Shown here one piece after another: positions 34,635 to 43,900 of a stretch of DNA of 47,583 bases (the stretch's first letter is position 1; every line of letters starts with the position of its first letter). A program made the translations under genes and the position numbers. The stretch lies in NCBI GenBank assembly GCA_947625205.1, contig CANQNN010000020.1, positions 1-47,583 of the forward strand, in the 5' to 3' direction. This stretch comes from an uncultured Lachnospiraceae bacterium (GTDB taxonomy: Bacteria; Bacillota; Clostridia; Lachnospirales; Lachnospiraceae). Under the pieces are notes generated by a model, which saw only the letters and a list, made by a program, of their open reading frames with translations, had not been told where the DNA came from and searched no databases.

Positions 34635-35456
34635 TTATTCTGTTATATAGGCAAACAGAGCCGTGATATCATCGCCGCATCCAAGTTTACTCGTCTCGCT
34701 AAGCCAGTCTCTTAACTTGCGGGATACAGCCTTTGCTCCGTGCTCCTTAAGCAGTTCATAATAATCGCTGCATGTCTTTTGAAACGCGTCATCGTCCTTA
34801 TAACTGTTCGCCATTCCGTCCGAGGAAAGCATATACATGACCGGCAGCTTACGGGCCTCATCCTGTCTCCTGACGCAAGTGACCGCCTTTTTCCACGACT
34901 CGGACCTGCTTAACGAATGGGTCTCAATGCCCAGCAGCTTATCGGCTTCTATCACATTGTGCACGCCTTGCGGACTTACTTCCATGATATCCCCGTCGCC
35001 GAGCTGGAAGGCAAACAGAAAAAGCTCCGTGATGACCAGACCGATCAGCGTGCTACCGTACATTTTATATACGGCATCCCTGTCCGCTTCACCGTCCCCA
35101 TTAACGGGGATCTCCCTCTTACCGGCGCCGTGCCGTTTCCACACTCTGCGTTTCCACTCCGCGTCGATCTCCTGCGCTATCTTTGTGTCGCCTTCACGTT
35201 TAAGAAACGTCATCAGCATTTCCGGCTGACCGGCATACGTATCCAGATAATCATTCATGATCCTGCAGAACACATTCACGGCGATATCGGAACCTGTCTT
35301 GCTGTACGGGCACGCATCGCTGCCATGACCGTCAGCAACCGCCAATATAACTGTATTGTCGCCTTTTTCTACTATTTTCAGACTGTCCTGACATTCCTTG
35401 CCGTTCCTGATATGGGATGCGCCCCGAACGGCTTCACCGAACACGCTCCGTGCCAT
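34635..35456 (-). CDS. PP2C-type serine/threonine phosphatase of the TerY-P triad
   Basis: The 273-residue protein has the PP2C metal-binding Asp residues in LAVADGHGSDACPYSKTGS, LFAFQLGDGD, MLSSDGMAN and CGDDITALF, all in order. It would dephosphorylate targets of the kinase encoded three genes upstream. The start at 35456 has GAGGGG 9 nt before it and lies 14 bp after the VWA stop. In known TerY-P triads a PP2C, a VWA protein and a zinc-ribbon kinase form a phosphorylation circuit. Confidence 0.92.
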   Translation of the reverse strand: MARSVFGEAVRGASHIRNGKECQDSLKIVEKGDNTVILAVADGHGSDACPYSKTGSDIAVNVFCRIMNDYLDTYAGQPEMLMTFLKREGDTKIAQEIDAEWKRRVWKRHGAGKREIPVNGDGEADRDAVYKMYGSTLIGLVITELFLFAFQLGDGDIMEVSPQGVHNVIEADKLLGIETHSLSRSESWKKAVTCVRRQDEARKLPVMYMLSSDGMANSYKDDDAFQKTCSDYYELLKEHGAKAVSRKLRDWLSETSKLGCGDDITALFAYITE

Positions 35457-35470
35457 ATGCAACGTCCCCT

Positions 35471-36190
35471 CTACCAAACATCTGAGTCCTGTATATCATC
35501 CGTATCCGGCAGCCTGCCACCCATATCAATGATAACCGGAGATGCCGCTCCCGCCGCATCCTCTCTTACATCCGCCGCGATACTTGCCGGCGCCGACACA
35601 AGGGACGCCGCAGTAGACGCCCATTTGATCATCTTCGTAAGCGCCGCGGCATTGTTGGCCTGCAACACCAGTTCCTTATTACCCGTAAACTCCTCCAGGA
35701 CTTCATCGTCTGCGTCCTGTCCGATCGAGATGGCTATCTTAACGGCTTTCCGGCCCCACGGAAGCTTCTTTAACTCTTCCAGTGATTTCTTATAATCGTC
35801 AGTGGGTTGTCCGTCAGACAGAAGCACCAGCACCGGCGGCAATGCCCTGTCAGACATCGGCGGTATCGTCAGCTGCGCCGCCAGAAGCTCAAACGCTTTT
35901 CCCATATCCGTCACACCTTCAGCCTCCAGATCGTCCCACGCGAAATCCTCCACATTGACCGGTCTGCTCGTCACCCACGATGCACCCGTTGAAAATTTCA
36001 GAGTGCGGATCATCAGCTGTGCATTCGGATTATTCTCCGCCGCCGCAACCATCTCCGGTATGGTTGACTGTATCGCATGATTTACGGTTCCGATCTTCTC
36101 ACCGTACATAGAGCCCGAGCAATCCACGATCCAGAAGAAATGCAGCGGTCTACTTGCCAGTTCTCCGCCCGGTCTTTTCATTTCTGCCAT
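35471..36190 (-). CDS. TerY-like VWA domain protein
   Basis: The 239-residue protein is almost entirely a VWA domain with an intact MIDAS: IVDCSGSMYGEKI (D-x-S-x-S), TDMGKAFELL (Thr) and LLSDGQPTDDY (Asp). TerY-like VWA proteins belong to the tellurium-resistance associated Ter systems and are proposed to bridge metal binding to signalling. A tail of about 35 residues after the VWA is Ala/Asp-rich. The start at 36190 has AGGAGG 6 nt upstream and lies 14 bp after the leucine-rich-repeat gene. No terC, terD or terZ genes are in the window. Confidence 0.9.
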   Translation of the reverse strand: MAEMKRPGGELASRPLHFFWIVDCSGSMYGEKIGTVNHAIQSTIPEMVAAAENNPNAQLMIRTLKFSTGASWVTSRPVNVEDFAWDDLEAEGVTDMGKAFELLAAQLTIPPMSDRALPPVLVLLSDGQPTDDYKKSLEELKKLPWGRKAVKIAISIGQDADDEVLEEFTGNKELVLQANNAAALTKMIKWASTAASLVSAPASIAADVREDAAGAASPVIIDMGGRLPDTDDIQDSDVW

Positions 36191-36204
36191 ATTAACCCCT
36201 CCTT

Positions 36205-37371
36205 TTATGCCTTTGCACATTTGATCTGCTGTTTCCTTGCATAGCCCATAGCATATGAGCCTGCATTGCACAATATCGTAAAGTCCGGATGCCTTTCCTC
36301 CGGCTGTCCGAACGTCTGTATGAATCCGTTCCCTCTGCCGCCGCCGATCTCAATGACGGAATCCGGTATATAGATACTTTCAAGCTTCCTGCAGCCTGCA
36401 AACGCGCCTTCCTCTATACGTGTGATCCCTTCAGGCAATGTGACCGCCACAAGCGATTCGCACCCTGCGAAAGCCTCCTTCTCAATGATCTCAAGGTCCT
36501 GTGGAAAAATGACCTCCTCAAGCGCCCTGCAAAAACGAAAAACATTTTCACCGATGCTTTTAAGTCCTGTGGGGAGCTTTACCCTCTTAAGCTTCTCACA
36601 GCCTGCAAACGTGTACGCGCCAATGTATTTGACGCTGTCCGGGATCTCTATGCTCTCCAACGCCGTATACTCAAAAGCGCCGTCCAGCTTTGTCATAGTC
36701 CCCAATATCCTGGGACAGCCCGTCACATCCGACGTCCCTATACGTCTGAGCGATGTCGGAAGAACTACCTCTTTTAATTCTTTACAGTTTAGGAACACAC
36801 CGTTTCCCAGGACCTCTATCCCTTCCGGAACAATGATCTTCTCTATTCCTACGCACCCTTTGAACACGTGGTTGCCTAACTGCGTCACCTGCCCTGTGCC
36901 GACCGTGCCGGGGATAACCACGACCTCATCATCGAAATCAATATACCTTGTCAGCTTGATCCCCTTCGGCGTATCCTCATACTCATATGAATTGGCGCCG
37001 TCAGATCCGGCATGACAGCCGTCCTGTCCGTTATCGCTGCCGCCGTTCTCTCCGGGCGCAGCTTCCTCAAACGATATCCCCATAGCCTTTGCCCATGCAG
37101 TCACCGCAGCCTCGGCATTCTCCGTCTTGATACCGTAACCCTGACTGACAGACTTAACAAAACGGTGACGCGCAACGTTATCGATCCGCGTCATCCCCGA
37201 CATTTCCTGCACAATGCCGTCATCGTAGACCATCAGCAGAATATTGCGTTTCAGCCTGTCATCCGGAAAGAAATCCAGAAACAGGGCCTGTAGCTTCCTG
37301 CGGTCGGAAAGCGCATCAGGATAATCCTTTATGATCCTTGCCAAAATTCTATGGTCTTCCATCGCAGCCAC
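36205..37371 (-). CDS. BspA-type leucine-rich repeat (LRR_5) protein with a helical N-terminal domain
   Basis: The first 110 or so residues of this 388-residue protein form a helical domain (RRKLQALFLDFFPDD, NILLMVYDDGIVQEM, GIKTENAEAAVTAWAKAMG) that I cannot assign. From about 150 onward there are tandem LRR_5 repeats of about 23 residues (for example VFKGCVGIEKIIVPEGI, TFAGCEKLKRVKLPTGL, AFAGCESLVAVTLPEGI). Such repeats mediate binding. No signal peptide is seen, so it is probably a cytoplasmic scaffold. It starts with GTG at 37371, one base after the kinase stop, with AAAGGAGA about 12 nt upstream; an ATG three codons in is possible. Kinase, LRR, VWA and phosphatase are thus translationally packed. 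Confidence 0.85.
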   Translation of the reverse strand: MAAMEDHRILARIIKDYPDALSDRRKLQALFLDFFPDDRLKRNILLMVYDDGIVQEMSGMTRIDNVARHRFVKSVSQGYGIKTENAEAAVTAWAKAMGISFEEAAPGENGGSDNGQDGCHAGSDGANSYEYEDTPKGIKLTRYIDFDDEVVVIPGTVGTGQVTQLGNHVFKGCVGIEKIIVPEGIEVLGNGVFLNCKELKEVVLPTSLRRIGTSDVTGCPRILGTMTKLDGAFEYTALESIEIPDSVKYIGAYTFAGCEKLKRVKLPTGLKSIGENVFRFCRALEEVIFPQDLEIIEKEAFAGCESLVAVTLPEGITRIEEGAFAGCRKLESIYIPDSVIEIGGGRGNGFIQTFGQPEERHPDFTILCNAGSYAMGYARKQQIKCAKA

Positions 37372-37372
37372 T

Positions 37373-38671
37373 TTAACAGAATTCTCCTTTCAACTGCCCG
37401 AAATCGATCTTCACATCTTTAGCAATTGCGGCCGAACGGCCCTCCTCTACCGGGATCTGCGTACCGTCGGCTTTGATATATGTCCAGTTGTCTTTCGTGA
37501 GATTTCTGATCCCCCACAGGCCGGGATTAGCCGGATTCTGCACCACTTCGCCCACCACGGTCTCCATATCGTGTCCGCCGTCGATATGATGCTTATACAG
37601 CTTCGTGCCGGATGCAAGGAGCACCGTACTGCGTCCCACCACGAGCTTTGCCGGAACGGCCACGGGTTTCTGACAGTTCCAGCAGGTATGCGCAACGCCG
37701 TTTGCCTCTTTGTCACCGTCATAAAATATCTCGCTTCCGCAATGCGGGCACAGGATGATCCCCGACATCAGATTGGCGAAAGTATCCAGCCACATGGCCT
37801 CTGTCACTCGTCTGTTGGGCTGCCTTAAACCTACCGTAAACGATGTGACAAACAGATCCCGCAATTTCTGCGGATACAGATCCCAGAACACCAGCGCGTT
37901 GTCCTGATACCCCACCAACGGTCTGTTATCCTTGTTATCGGGATCAAATATAAAAAGCGGGTCCGTTCCGTACAGCCGGTTCATAGCATGGATATCCATA
38001 CATTTGATCTGCGCTTCCCTCTTACCCTCCAGGGGATGATTGAGCATGAACATATAGAAGAGCAAAACCGCCAGCGAAAACAAGTCCGTATTTCTTGAAG
38101 GTTTTGCCTGCCCGAGCACGATCTCCGGCGCCATGAAACGGGGTGTCCCGTAAACGCTGCTCTTCGTGCCGTTATAAGACACATTATCATTGTCGCAGAT
38201 AAGGACGTCCCCCGTATCCGGGTCAAAAAAAACGTTACCAAATGATATGTCGCGGTAGCTGTACCCTTTGGCATGAAGCGCATTATAGCCTTTTGTCAGA
38301 TTATAGGCAGCCCTGCACAGACAGTAAAACGAAGGCTCCGCCTTCCTTTTCATCATATCCACAATGCTCTTATAGTTACCCGGGCGAAGCGGCATGATAT
38401 AACCGAACGGTTCTCCGTATGACATAAAGATCATGTCCTGGGGCCACAGGAACGACACATCGGGCTGTCCCTTCTGGATTAGGTTATCCAGGATCTCTTT
38501 CTGGTCCATCGTTGCGGTATTCTTGTAATACCATTTCATGGCGTAGGTCTTACCGCGGGATTCCACAGCATACACCTCTCCCTGACCTCCCGATCCGAGC
38601 AGCTGTTTCACCGTATACCTGTTACCGCTCTCCGCTGTAACGACCTTTCCTGTCTTCAACTGTCCCTCCAT
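37373..38671 (-). CDS. TerY-P type protein kinase with zinc ribbon and FHA-like tail
   Basis: This 432-residue kinase has a glycine loop LGSGGQGEVYAV, Lys in YAMKWYY, catalytic loop YRDISFGN (Asp141) and ICDNDNVSY in place of DFG (Asp160), then GTPRFMAPEI. The variant loops are typical of the kinases found in TerY-P triads. After the kinase fold come CPHC (about 310) and CWNC (about 330), a zinc ribbon, and a beta-rich tail (VVGRSTVLL...GLWGIRNL...KIDFG) that may be FHA-like. It is the first gene of the four-gene unit. The start at 38671 has GGAG upstream, preferred over 38686. It follows ilvA by 70 bp with no terminator, so read-through is possible. Confidence 0.88.
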   Translation of the reverse strand: MEGQLKTGKVVTAESGNRYTVKQLLGSGGQGEVYAVESRGKTYAMKWYYKNTATMDQKEILDNLIQKGQPDVSFLWPQDMIFMSYGEPFGYIMPLRPGNYKSIVDMMKRKAEPSFYCLCRAAYNLTKGYNALHAKGYSYRDISFGNVFFDPDTGDVLICDNDNVSYNGTKSSVYGTPRFMAPEIVLGQAKPSRNTDLFSLAVLLFYMFMLNHPLEGKREAQIKCMDIHAMNRLYGTDPLFIFDPDNKDNRPLVGYQDNALVFWDLYPQKLRDLFVTSFTVGLRQPNRRVTEAMWLDTFANLMSGIILCPHCGSEIFYDGDKEANGVAHTCWNCQKPVAVPAKLVVGRSTVLLASGTKLYKHHIDGGHDMETVVGEVVQNPANPGLWGIRNLTKDNWTYIKADGTQIPVEEGRSAAIAKDVKIDFGQLKGEFC

Positions 38672-38741
38672 AATGTCACACTCCATGCCAGACGTCAGAT
38701 ACGCGCTTTTGCGCTTCCTGTATGCGTTTTCTGCGACCGGT

Positions 38742-39959
38742 TTATATGCTTGCGCGCACCACCCTGGGCTGATAACCGTTCTGGTGGAGAGCGTCTATGA
38801 TCTGGTTCTTATGTTCCGTACCGTATGCCTCCAGCGTAATGCGAAGCTCCACTGCGGCGTTACGGTTGATGGATACAAACTGGTTATGCTCCAGCTTGAT
38901 GACATTGCCATTCTGCTGTGCGATAATGCCGGACACTCTCGTCAGTTCACCCGGCTTATCCGGCAGAAGCACGGATACAGTAAAGATCCTGTCTCGAAGC
39001 ACAAGTCCCTGCTGAACCACGGAGGACATGGTAATGACATCCATGTTGCCGCCGCTCAATATCGAAACGATCTTTTTGTTCTTCACATCAAGATGTTTTA
39101 ACGCCGCCACGGTAAGAAGTCCTGAGTTCTCCACGATCATCTTGTGGTTTTCTACCATATCCAGGAAAGCCACTACCAGTTCTTCGTCTTCCACCGTGAT
39201 GATATCGTCCAGATTTTTGCTCACATAGGGGAAAATACTGGTCCCCGGCGTCTTTACCGCAGTACCGTCGGCGATCGTGTTCACTTGCTCGAGCGTAAGC
39301 ACCTTTCCGGCGCGAATCGACTCCTTCATGCAGGATGCCCCGGCCGGCTCCACACCGATCACTTTGATCTTGGGATTCAGCAGCTTCGCCAGCGTGGATA
39401 CACCGGTTGCAAGACCGCCGCCGCCGATGGGTACGAGAATATAATCAACCAGCGGAAGCTCCTTGATGATCTCCATCGCGATCGTTCCCTGGCCGGTTGC
39501 AACGTCAAGATCGTCAAAAGGATGCACGAAAGTATATCCTTTCTCCTCTGCCAGCTTATAGGCGTACGCACACGCTTCGTCATACACGTCGCCCTGCAGT
39601 ATCACTTCCGCACCGTACCCCTTGGTCCGGTTTACTTTGATGAGGGGCGTTGTCGTCGGCATGACGATGACCGCCTTGACCCCGTAACATTTTGCGGCAT
39701 AGGCTACGCCCTGCGCATGATTGCCCGCCGAAGCCGTAATAAGACCTTTCTTTCGTTCTTCCTCCGTCAACGTGCTGATCTTATAGTATGCGCCCCGCAG
39801 TTTATATGCGCCCGTCAGCTGCATATTCTCGGGCTTTAAATATACCTTGTTACCGGTCTGTGTACTGAAGTAATCGCTGTATACCAGTTTAGTCTCGGAA
39901 GCGACCTCCTTGACCACCTCATAAGCCTCTTCAAATTTATCCAACGACAGTTCCTTCAT
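38742..39959 (-). CDS. ilvA: Threonine ammonia-lyase (threonine dehydratase) with ACT domain
   Basis: The PLP enzyme deaminates threonine to 2-oxobutyrate for isoleucine synthesis. In this 405-residue protein GAYKLRGAYY holds the PLP Lys, with SAGNHAQGVA, VPIGGGGLATG and LSGGNMD. The C-terminal 80 residues are an ACT-like domain (FTVSVLLPDKPGELTRVSGIIA), so feedback or ligand control is likely. The ATG at 39959 is inside the ftsY 3' end (23-bp overlap) and AGGAGG lies 5 nt before it. Confidence 0.93.
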   Translation of the reverse strand: MKELSLDKFEEAYEVVKEVASETKLVYSDYFSTQTGNKVYLKPENMQLTGAYKLRGAYYKISTLTEEERKKGLITASAGNHAQGVAYAAKCYGVKAVIVMPTTTPLIKVNRTKGYGAEVILQGDVYDEACAYAYKLAEEKGYTFVHPFDDLDVATGQGTIAMEIIKELPLVDYILVPIGGGGLATGVSTLAKLLNPKIKVIGVEPAGASCMKESIRAGKVLTLEQVNTIADGTAVKTPGTSIFPYVSKNLDDIITVEDEELVVAFLDMVENHKMIVENSGLLTVAALKHLDVKNKKIVSILSGGNMDVITMSSVVQQGLVLRDRIFTVSVLLPDKPGELTRVSGIIAQQNGNVIKLEHNQFVSINRNAAVELRITLEAYGTEHKNQIIDALHQNGYQPRVVRASI

Positions 39960-40938
39960 GATCTCCTCCTTTACACGCTTCATCGGTTTCAGCCGCTCTA
40001 CCGTCCTGCCGCGGCACATCGAACAATGCGTCCACAAAGCTGTCCGCATCAAACTTCTGCAAGTCTTCAATCGTTTCACCTACGCCGACATATTTGACGG
40101 GAATCTGCAATTCCGACTGTATGGCAACCGCGATACCGCCCTTCGCCGTGCCGTCCATCTTAGTAAGTATGATTCCGGTAAGATCTGCCACCTCACCGAA
40201 CTCCTTCGCCTGCTGCAGTGCGTTCTGTCCCGTAGTGCTGTCAAGCACCACCAGATTCTCCCGGTGCGCATTGGGAAATTCTTTGTCAATGATGCGGTTT
40301 ATCTTCTTTAACTCTTCCATCAGATTTTTCTTATTGTGAAGCCTGCCCGCCGTATCGCACAACAACACGTCTGCGCCCCTCGCTTTCGCGGCGTTCACCG
40401 CATCATAGATCACACTGGCCGGATCGGCGCCCTCGCTGCCCCCGATCACATCGACGCCCGCCCTGTGCGCCCATTCGTTAAGCTGTTCGCCTGCCGCCGC
40501 CCGAAAAGTATCCGCTGCCGCGAGCAATACTTTTCTGCCCTGCGCCTTAAGCTTGCCAGCAAGCTTGCCAACCGTGGTCGTCTTGCCGACGCCATTGACA
40601 CCTATAACGAGCACCACAGACTGTTCCTTTTCAAAATCATACGCCGTTTCCTGCACGTTCATCTGGTCTTTGATATTCTGTATCAGAAACTGCCTGCAGT
40701 CCGCCGGTTCTTTGATATGATTCTCCTTAACCTGCTCCCGCAGCTTATCAAGAATCTCTTCCGTCGCTTTTACGCCGATATCGCCCATGATCAGTATCTC
40801 TTCCAGTTCCTCATAAAAATCCTCGTCAATGGACGAAAAACCGCCGAACACCGCGTCGATCCCATGCACAATGTTGTCGCGGGTCTTAGTCAGTCCCGCT
40901 TTTAATCTGCCGAAAAAACCTGTCTTTTCTTCTTTCAT
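39937..40938 (-). CDS. ftsY: Signal recognition particle receptor FtsY
   Basis: The 333-residue NG-domain GTPase has GVNGVGKTTTVGKLAG (G1), DTAGRLHNKKNLMEEL, and TKMDGTAKGG. It pairs with Ffh (29245-30612). It has no long acidic A domain, as usual in Firmicutes. Its ATG shares one base with the smc stop (TGATG), so it is translationally coupled. Confidence 0.97.
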   Translation of the reverse strand: MKEEKTGFFGRLKAGLTKTRDNIVHGIDAVFGGFSSIDEDFYEELEEILIMGDIGVKATEEILDKLREQVKENHIKEPADCRQFLIQNIKDQMNVQETAYDFEKEQSVVLVIGVNGVGKTTTVGKLAGKLKAQGRKVLLAAADTFRAAAGEQLNEWAHRAGVDVIGGSEGADPASVIYDAVNAAKARGADVLLCDTAGRLHNKKNLMEELKKINRIIDKEFPNAHRENLVVLDSTTGQNALQQAKEFGEVADLTGIILTKMDGTAKGGIAVAIQSELQIPVKYVGVGETIEDLQKFDADSFVDALFDVPRQDGRAAETDEACKGGDHEGTVVG

Positions 40939-43900
40939 CAATCATCCAGTTCCTTATCGATCAAATTAACGCTCACCAGAGTAGACACGCCTTTCTCCTG
41001 CATCGTGATACCGTACAGGCGGTCCGCCTTCTCCATAGTTCCTCTTCTGTGGGTAATAACAATAAACTGTGTATTCTTAGTCAGTTTATGCAGATATTTT
41101 GCAAATCTTCCCACGTTGCTTTCATCGAGGGCCGCCTCGATCTCATCCAGAAGGCAGAACGGAGACGGCTTTAAGTTCTGGATCGCAAATAAAAGGCATA
41201 TCGCCGTGAGCGACTTCTCTCCGCCGGACATCTGCATCATATTGACCAGCTTCTTGCCCGGAGGCTGCGCGATGATGCGTATGCCCGCCTCCAGAACGTC
41301 CTCTTCCTCTATCAGTTCAAGCGTGCCTTTACCGCCGCCGAACAGTTCCTTAAACACCTTGTCAAACTCTCTGTTGATCTCGGCAAACTTCTCATTGAAC
41401 TGTTTGCGCATGGAAGTATCCAGTTCCTCGATGATACCCTGCAGAGTCTTCTCCGCTTCCACCAGATCGTCATGCTGTGTCTTTAAGAAAGTATAACGCT
41501 CCATTAGATTCCTGTAATCTTCTATCGCGTTGACGTTGACATCTCCCAATTTTCTGATGGAATCCTTGAGCGCCGCGATCTGCTTCTTCATAGAAGGAAG
41601 ATCGTTCATGGACTCGTCCTTCAGCGCCTCGGCATCGGACAGCGTGATCTCATACTCATCCCACATATAATTGATCTGGGACTCGATGGATTCCTGCATG
41701 CGTTCCTTCTGGTTTTCCAGCCGGTACACTTCTTTGTCTAACGCAGTCATGCGCTCGGACAGTTCTTCCCTGGAAGTAAAGAAGCTCTTCTGCCTGCCGG
41801 CCAGTTCCTCTTTCGCTGCGGTATCGTCCTTCAGCTTCTGTGTTGCATCGTTCTGTGCAGTGTATGACGCGGCGATCGTTCTCTCGATCTCAAGAATGTT
41901 TTCTTTCTTGCGCTCCACGTCTTCTTTGCTCAAATGAAGGCCTTCCCGCACCTCGGCCAGCTCTGCCGTATATCTCTCGATCTCGCCCTCGACACGTTCC
42001 AGATTCTGCCGTTGGAAATCCTCGCTCTGACGCGTTTTCTCGACTTCCACATCCCATTCGGATACTTTGGCCGCCTGTCCGGTTTCTTCCGCGCGCCTTG
42101 CTTCCAGTTCTTTCTGAAATTCCTCGATCTGTGCGCCGACGTTTTTTTCCAGTGTCTCGGAATCTTCCAGCTCCCTTGCGATCTCGTCTTTGCCGACCTG
42201 GATCTCCTTGATCTGCAGCTCGATCTCCTGCTCTTCGGTCTTTAATTCGCCGAAGCCCTCCTCCGTCTCACTCTTTTTATCTCTCGCCTGCATGACATTG
42301 AGCCTTGCGGTATTCTGCTCAATAAACCTGCGCTGAAGCTGGCCTTTTACATCCTCCAGCTCCAGCCGGAGCCTGTTGCGCTTCTTCTTCGTCTCCTCAA
42401 TATCGTTAAGGATCCTGTCAACCTCTGTCACATACTCCTTTACTTTCCCGGCCAGCTCTTCCATCTCACGCCGTCTGCCCAGAAGATTGGAATTATTCTT
42501 AAAAGCGCCTCCGCTGATCGCGCCGCCCGGCACGAGCAGCTCGCCCTCCAGCGTTACCATCCGGATCCCATAGTCAAATTTTCTCGCGATCTTCACGGCA
42601 TGATCGACATTATCAACAACCATGATACGTCCTAACATTGCCCTGGCAACATTCTGGTACTTCTTCTCGATCTTCACCAGTTTGTCCGCCATGCCGATAA
42701 CGCCTTCTTCGTCCAGCGCTTCCGGATTCTTAAACTCCTGCGGATGGGTGATGCTGGTAAGCGGAAGGAATGTGGCACGCCCCGCTTTGGTCTTCTTTAA
42801 ATAACCGATCATGCGCTTGGCCGTCTCTTCATCCTGTGTGACAATATTCTGGATATTGCCACCCAAAGCCGTCTCGATCGCCGTCTCGTATCTGGCATCC
42901 GCCTGAATGATATCCGCGACAACGCCGATGATACCTTTCTCGCTGTCCTTCTGCTCCATGACGGCCTTGACGCTTCCGCCGTAGCCCTCATACCGCTCCG
43001 TCAGATTGGAGAGCGCCTCCAGCTTTGATTTCTCCTGGTGATAAAGGACCTGCGTATCACGCAGCTTCTGGTCCTTGCCTGACAGCTCTTCCCGGATCGC
43101 GGCAAGCTGTTCTTCCATCGTCTCCTGTTTTTCGTTCAGCCCGCGGATCACCTCGTTGACCGCCTCGAATTCTTCCTCCAGTTTCCGGATATTCTCTGCC
43201 TGTTCCGCCTCATCGGACTTCGCGCGCAAGAGTCTGGAATTAAGCTCTGCCTTGCGGATATTGATCTGTTCCAGCATGGTGTCGTAACGCCCCATCCTGG
43301 ACTTGATCGTCGCACGGTTATTCAGCGCGTCAATGATCGTGTTCTTACCGCTCTCTATATTATTATTAAGTTCTTCTATTTTAGCCTGGGTTTCCTCCAG
43401 TAGCTTTCTGGCTTCGCTTCTGGCCTGCTCCAGCTGTTCAAGCTTCTCATCGATACCGTTCTTCTCCGCGAGAATAACGTCTTTTTGGGCTGCGCGCTCA
43501 TCCATCTGTTCCTGAATGCTGCGGATACGGTTCTGCAGATGCTCCTCATTGCCCTCTGCCGAATGGATCTGCTCTTTTAAAACATTGATCTCACCCTCAA
43601 GCTTGGACCTCATGACGCCGGTGTCTGTCAGCGTTGCCCGTGCCTTTTCGATCTCCTGCTCCAGCTGTTCGATCCTTTCCTCGATCTGCTCGTATTCGTC
43701 CTTGATCTGTTCATACTTTCGCGACGTGTCTTCCAGATCGCCGTTTGCAATATCGAGCTTGCCGCTGACCTCATCAAGCTGTTGCCGCACACGTACATTC
43801 TCCAGCAGGAATACATTTACATCAAGCGTCTTCAGCTCTTCCCTTTTCTTTAAATAGATCCTCGCCTTCTCAGACTGTTTTTCCAGCGGTCCGGTCTGAC

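Noticed and set aside
38710..38721. GCGC-TTTT-GCGC hairpin between ilvA and the kinase gene
   Set aside because: The stem is only 4 bp and has no U-run; not called a terminator.
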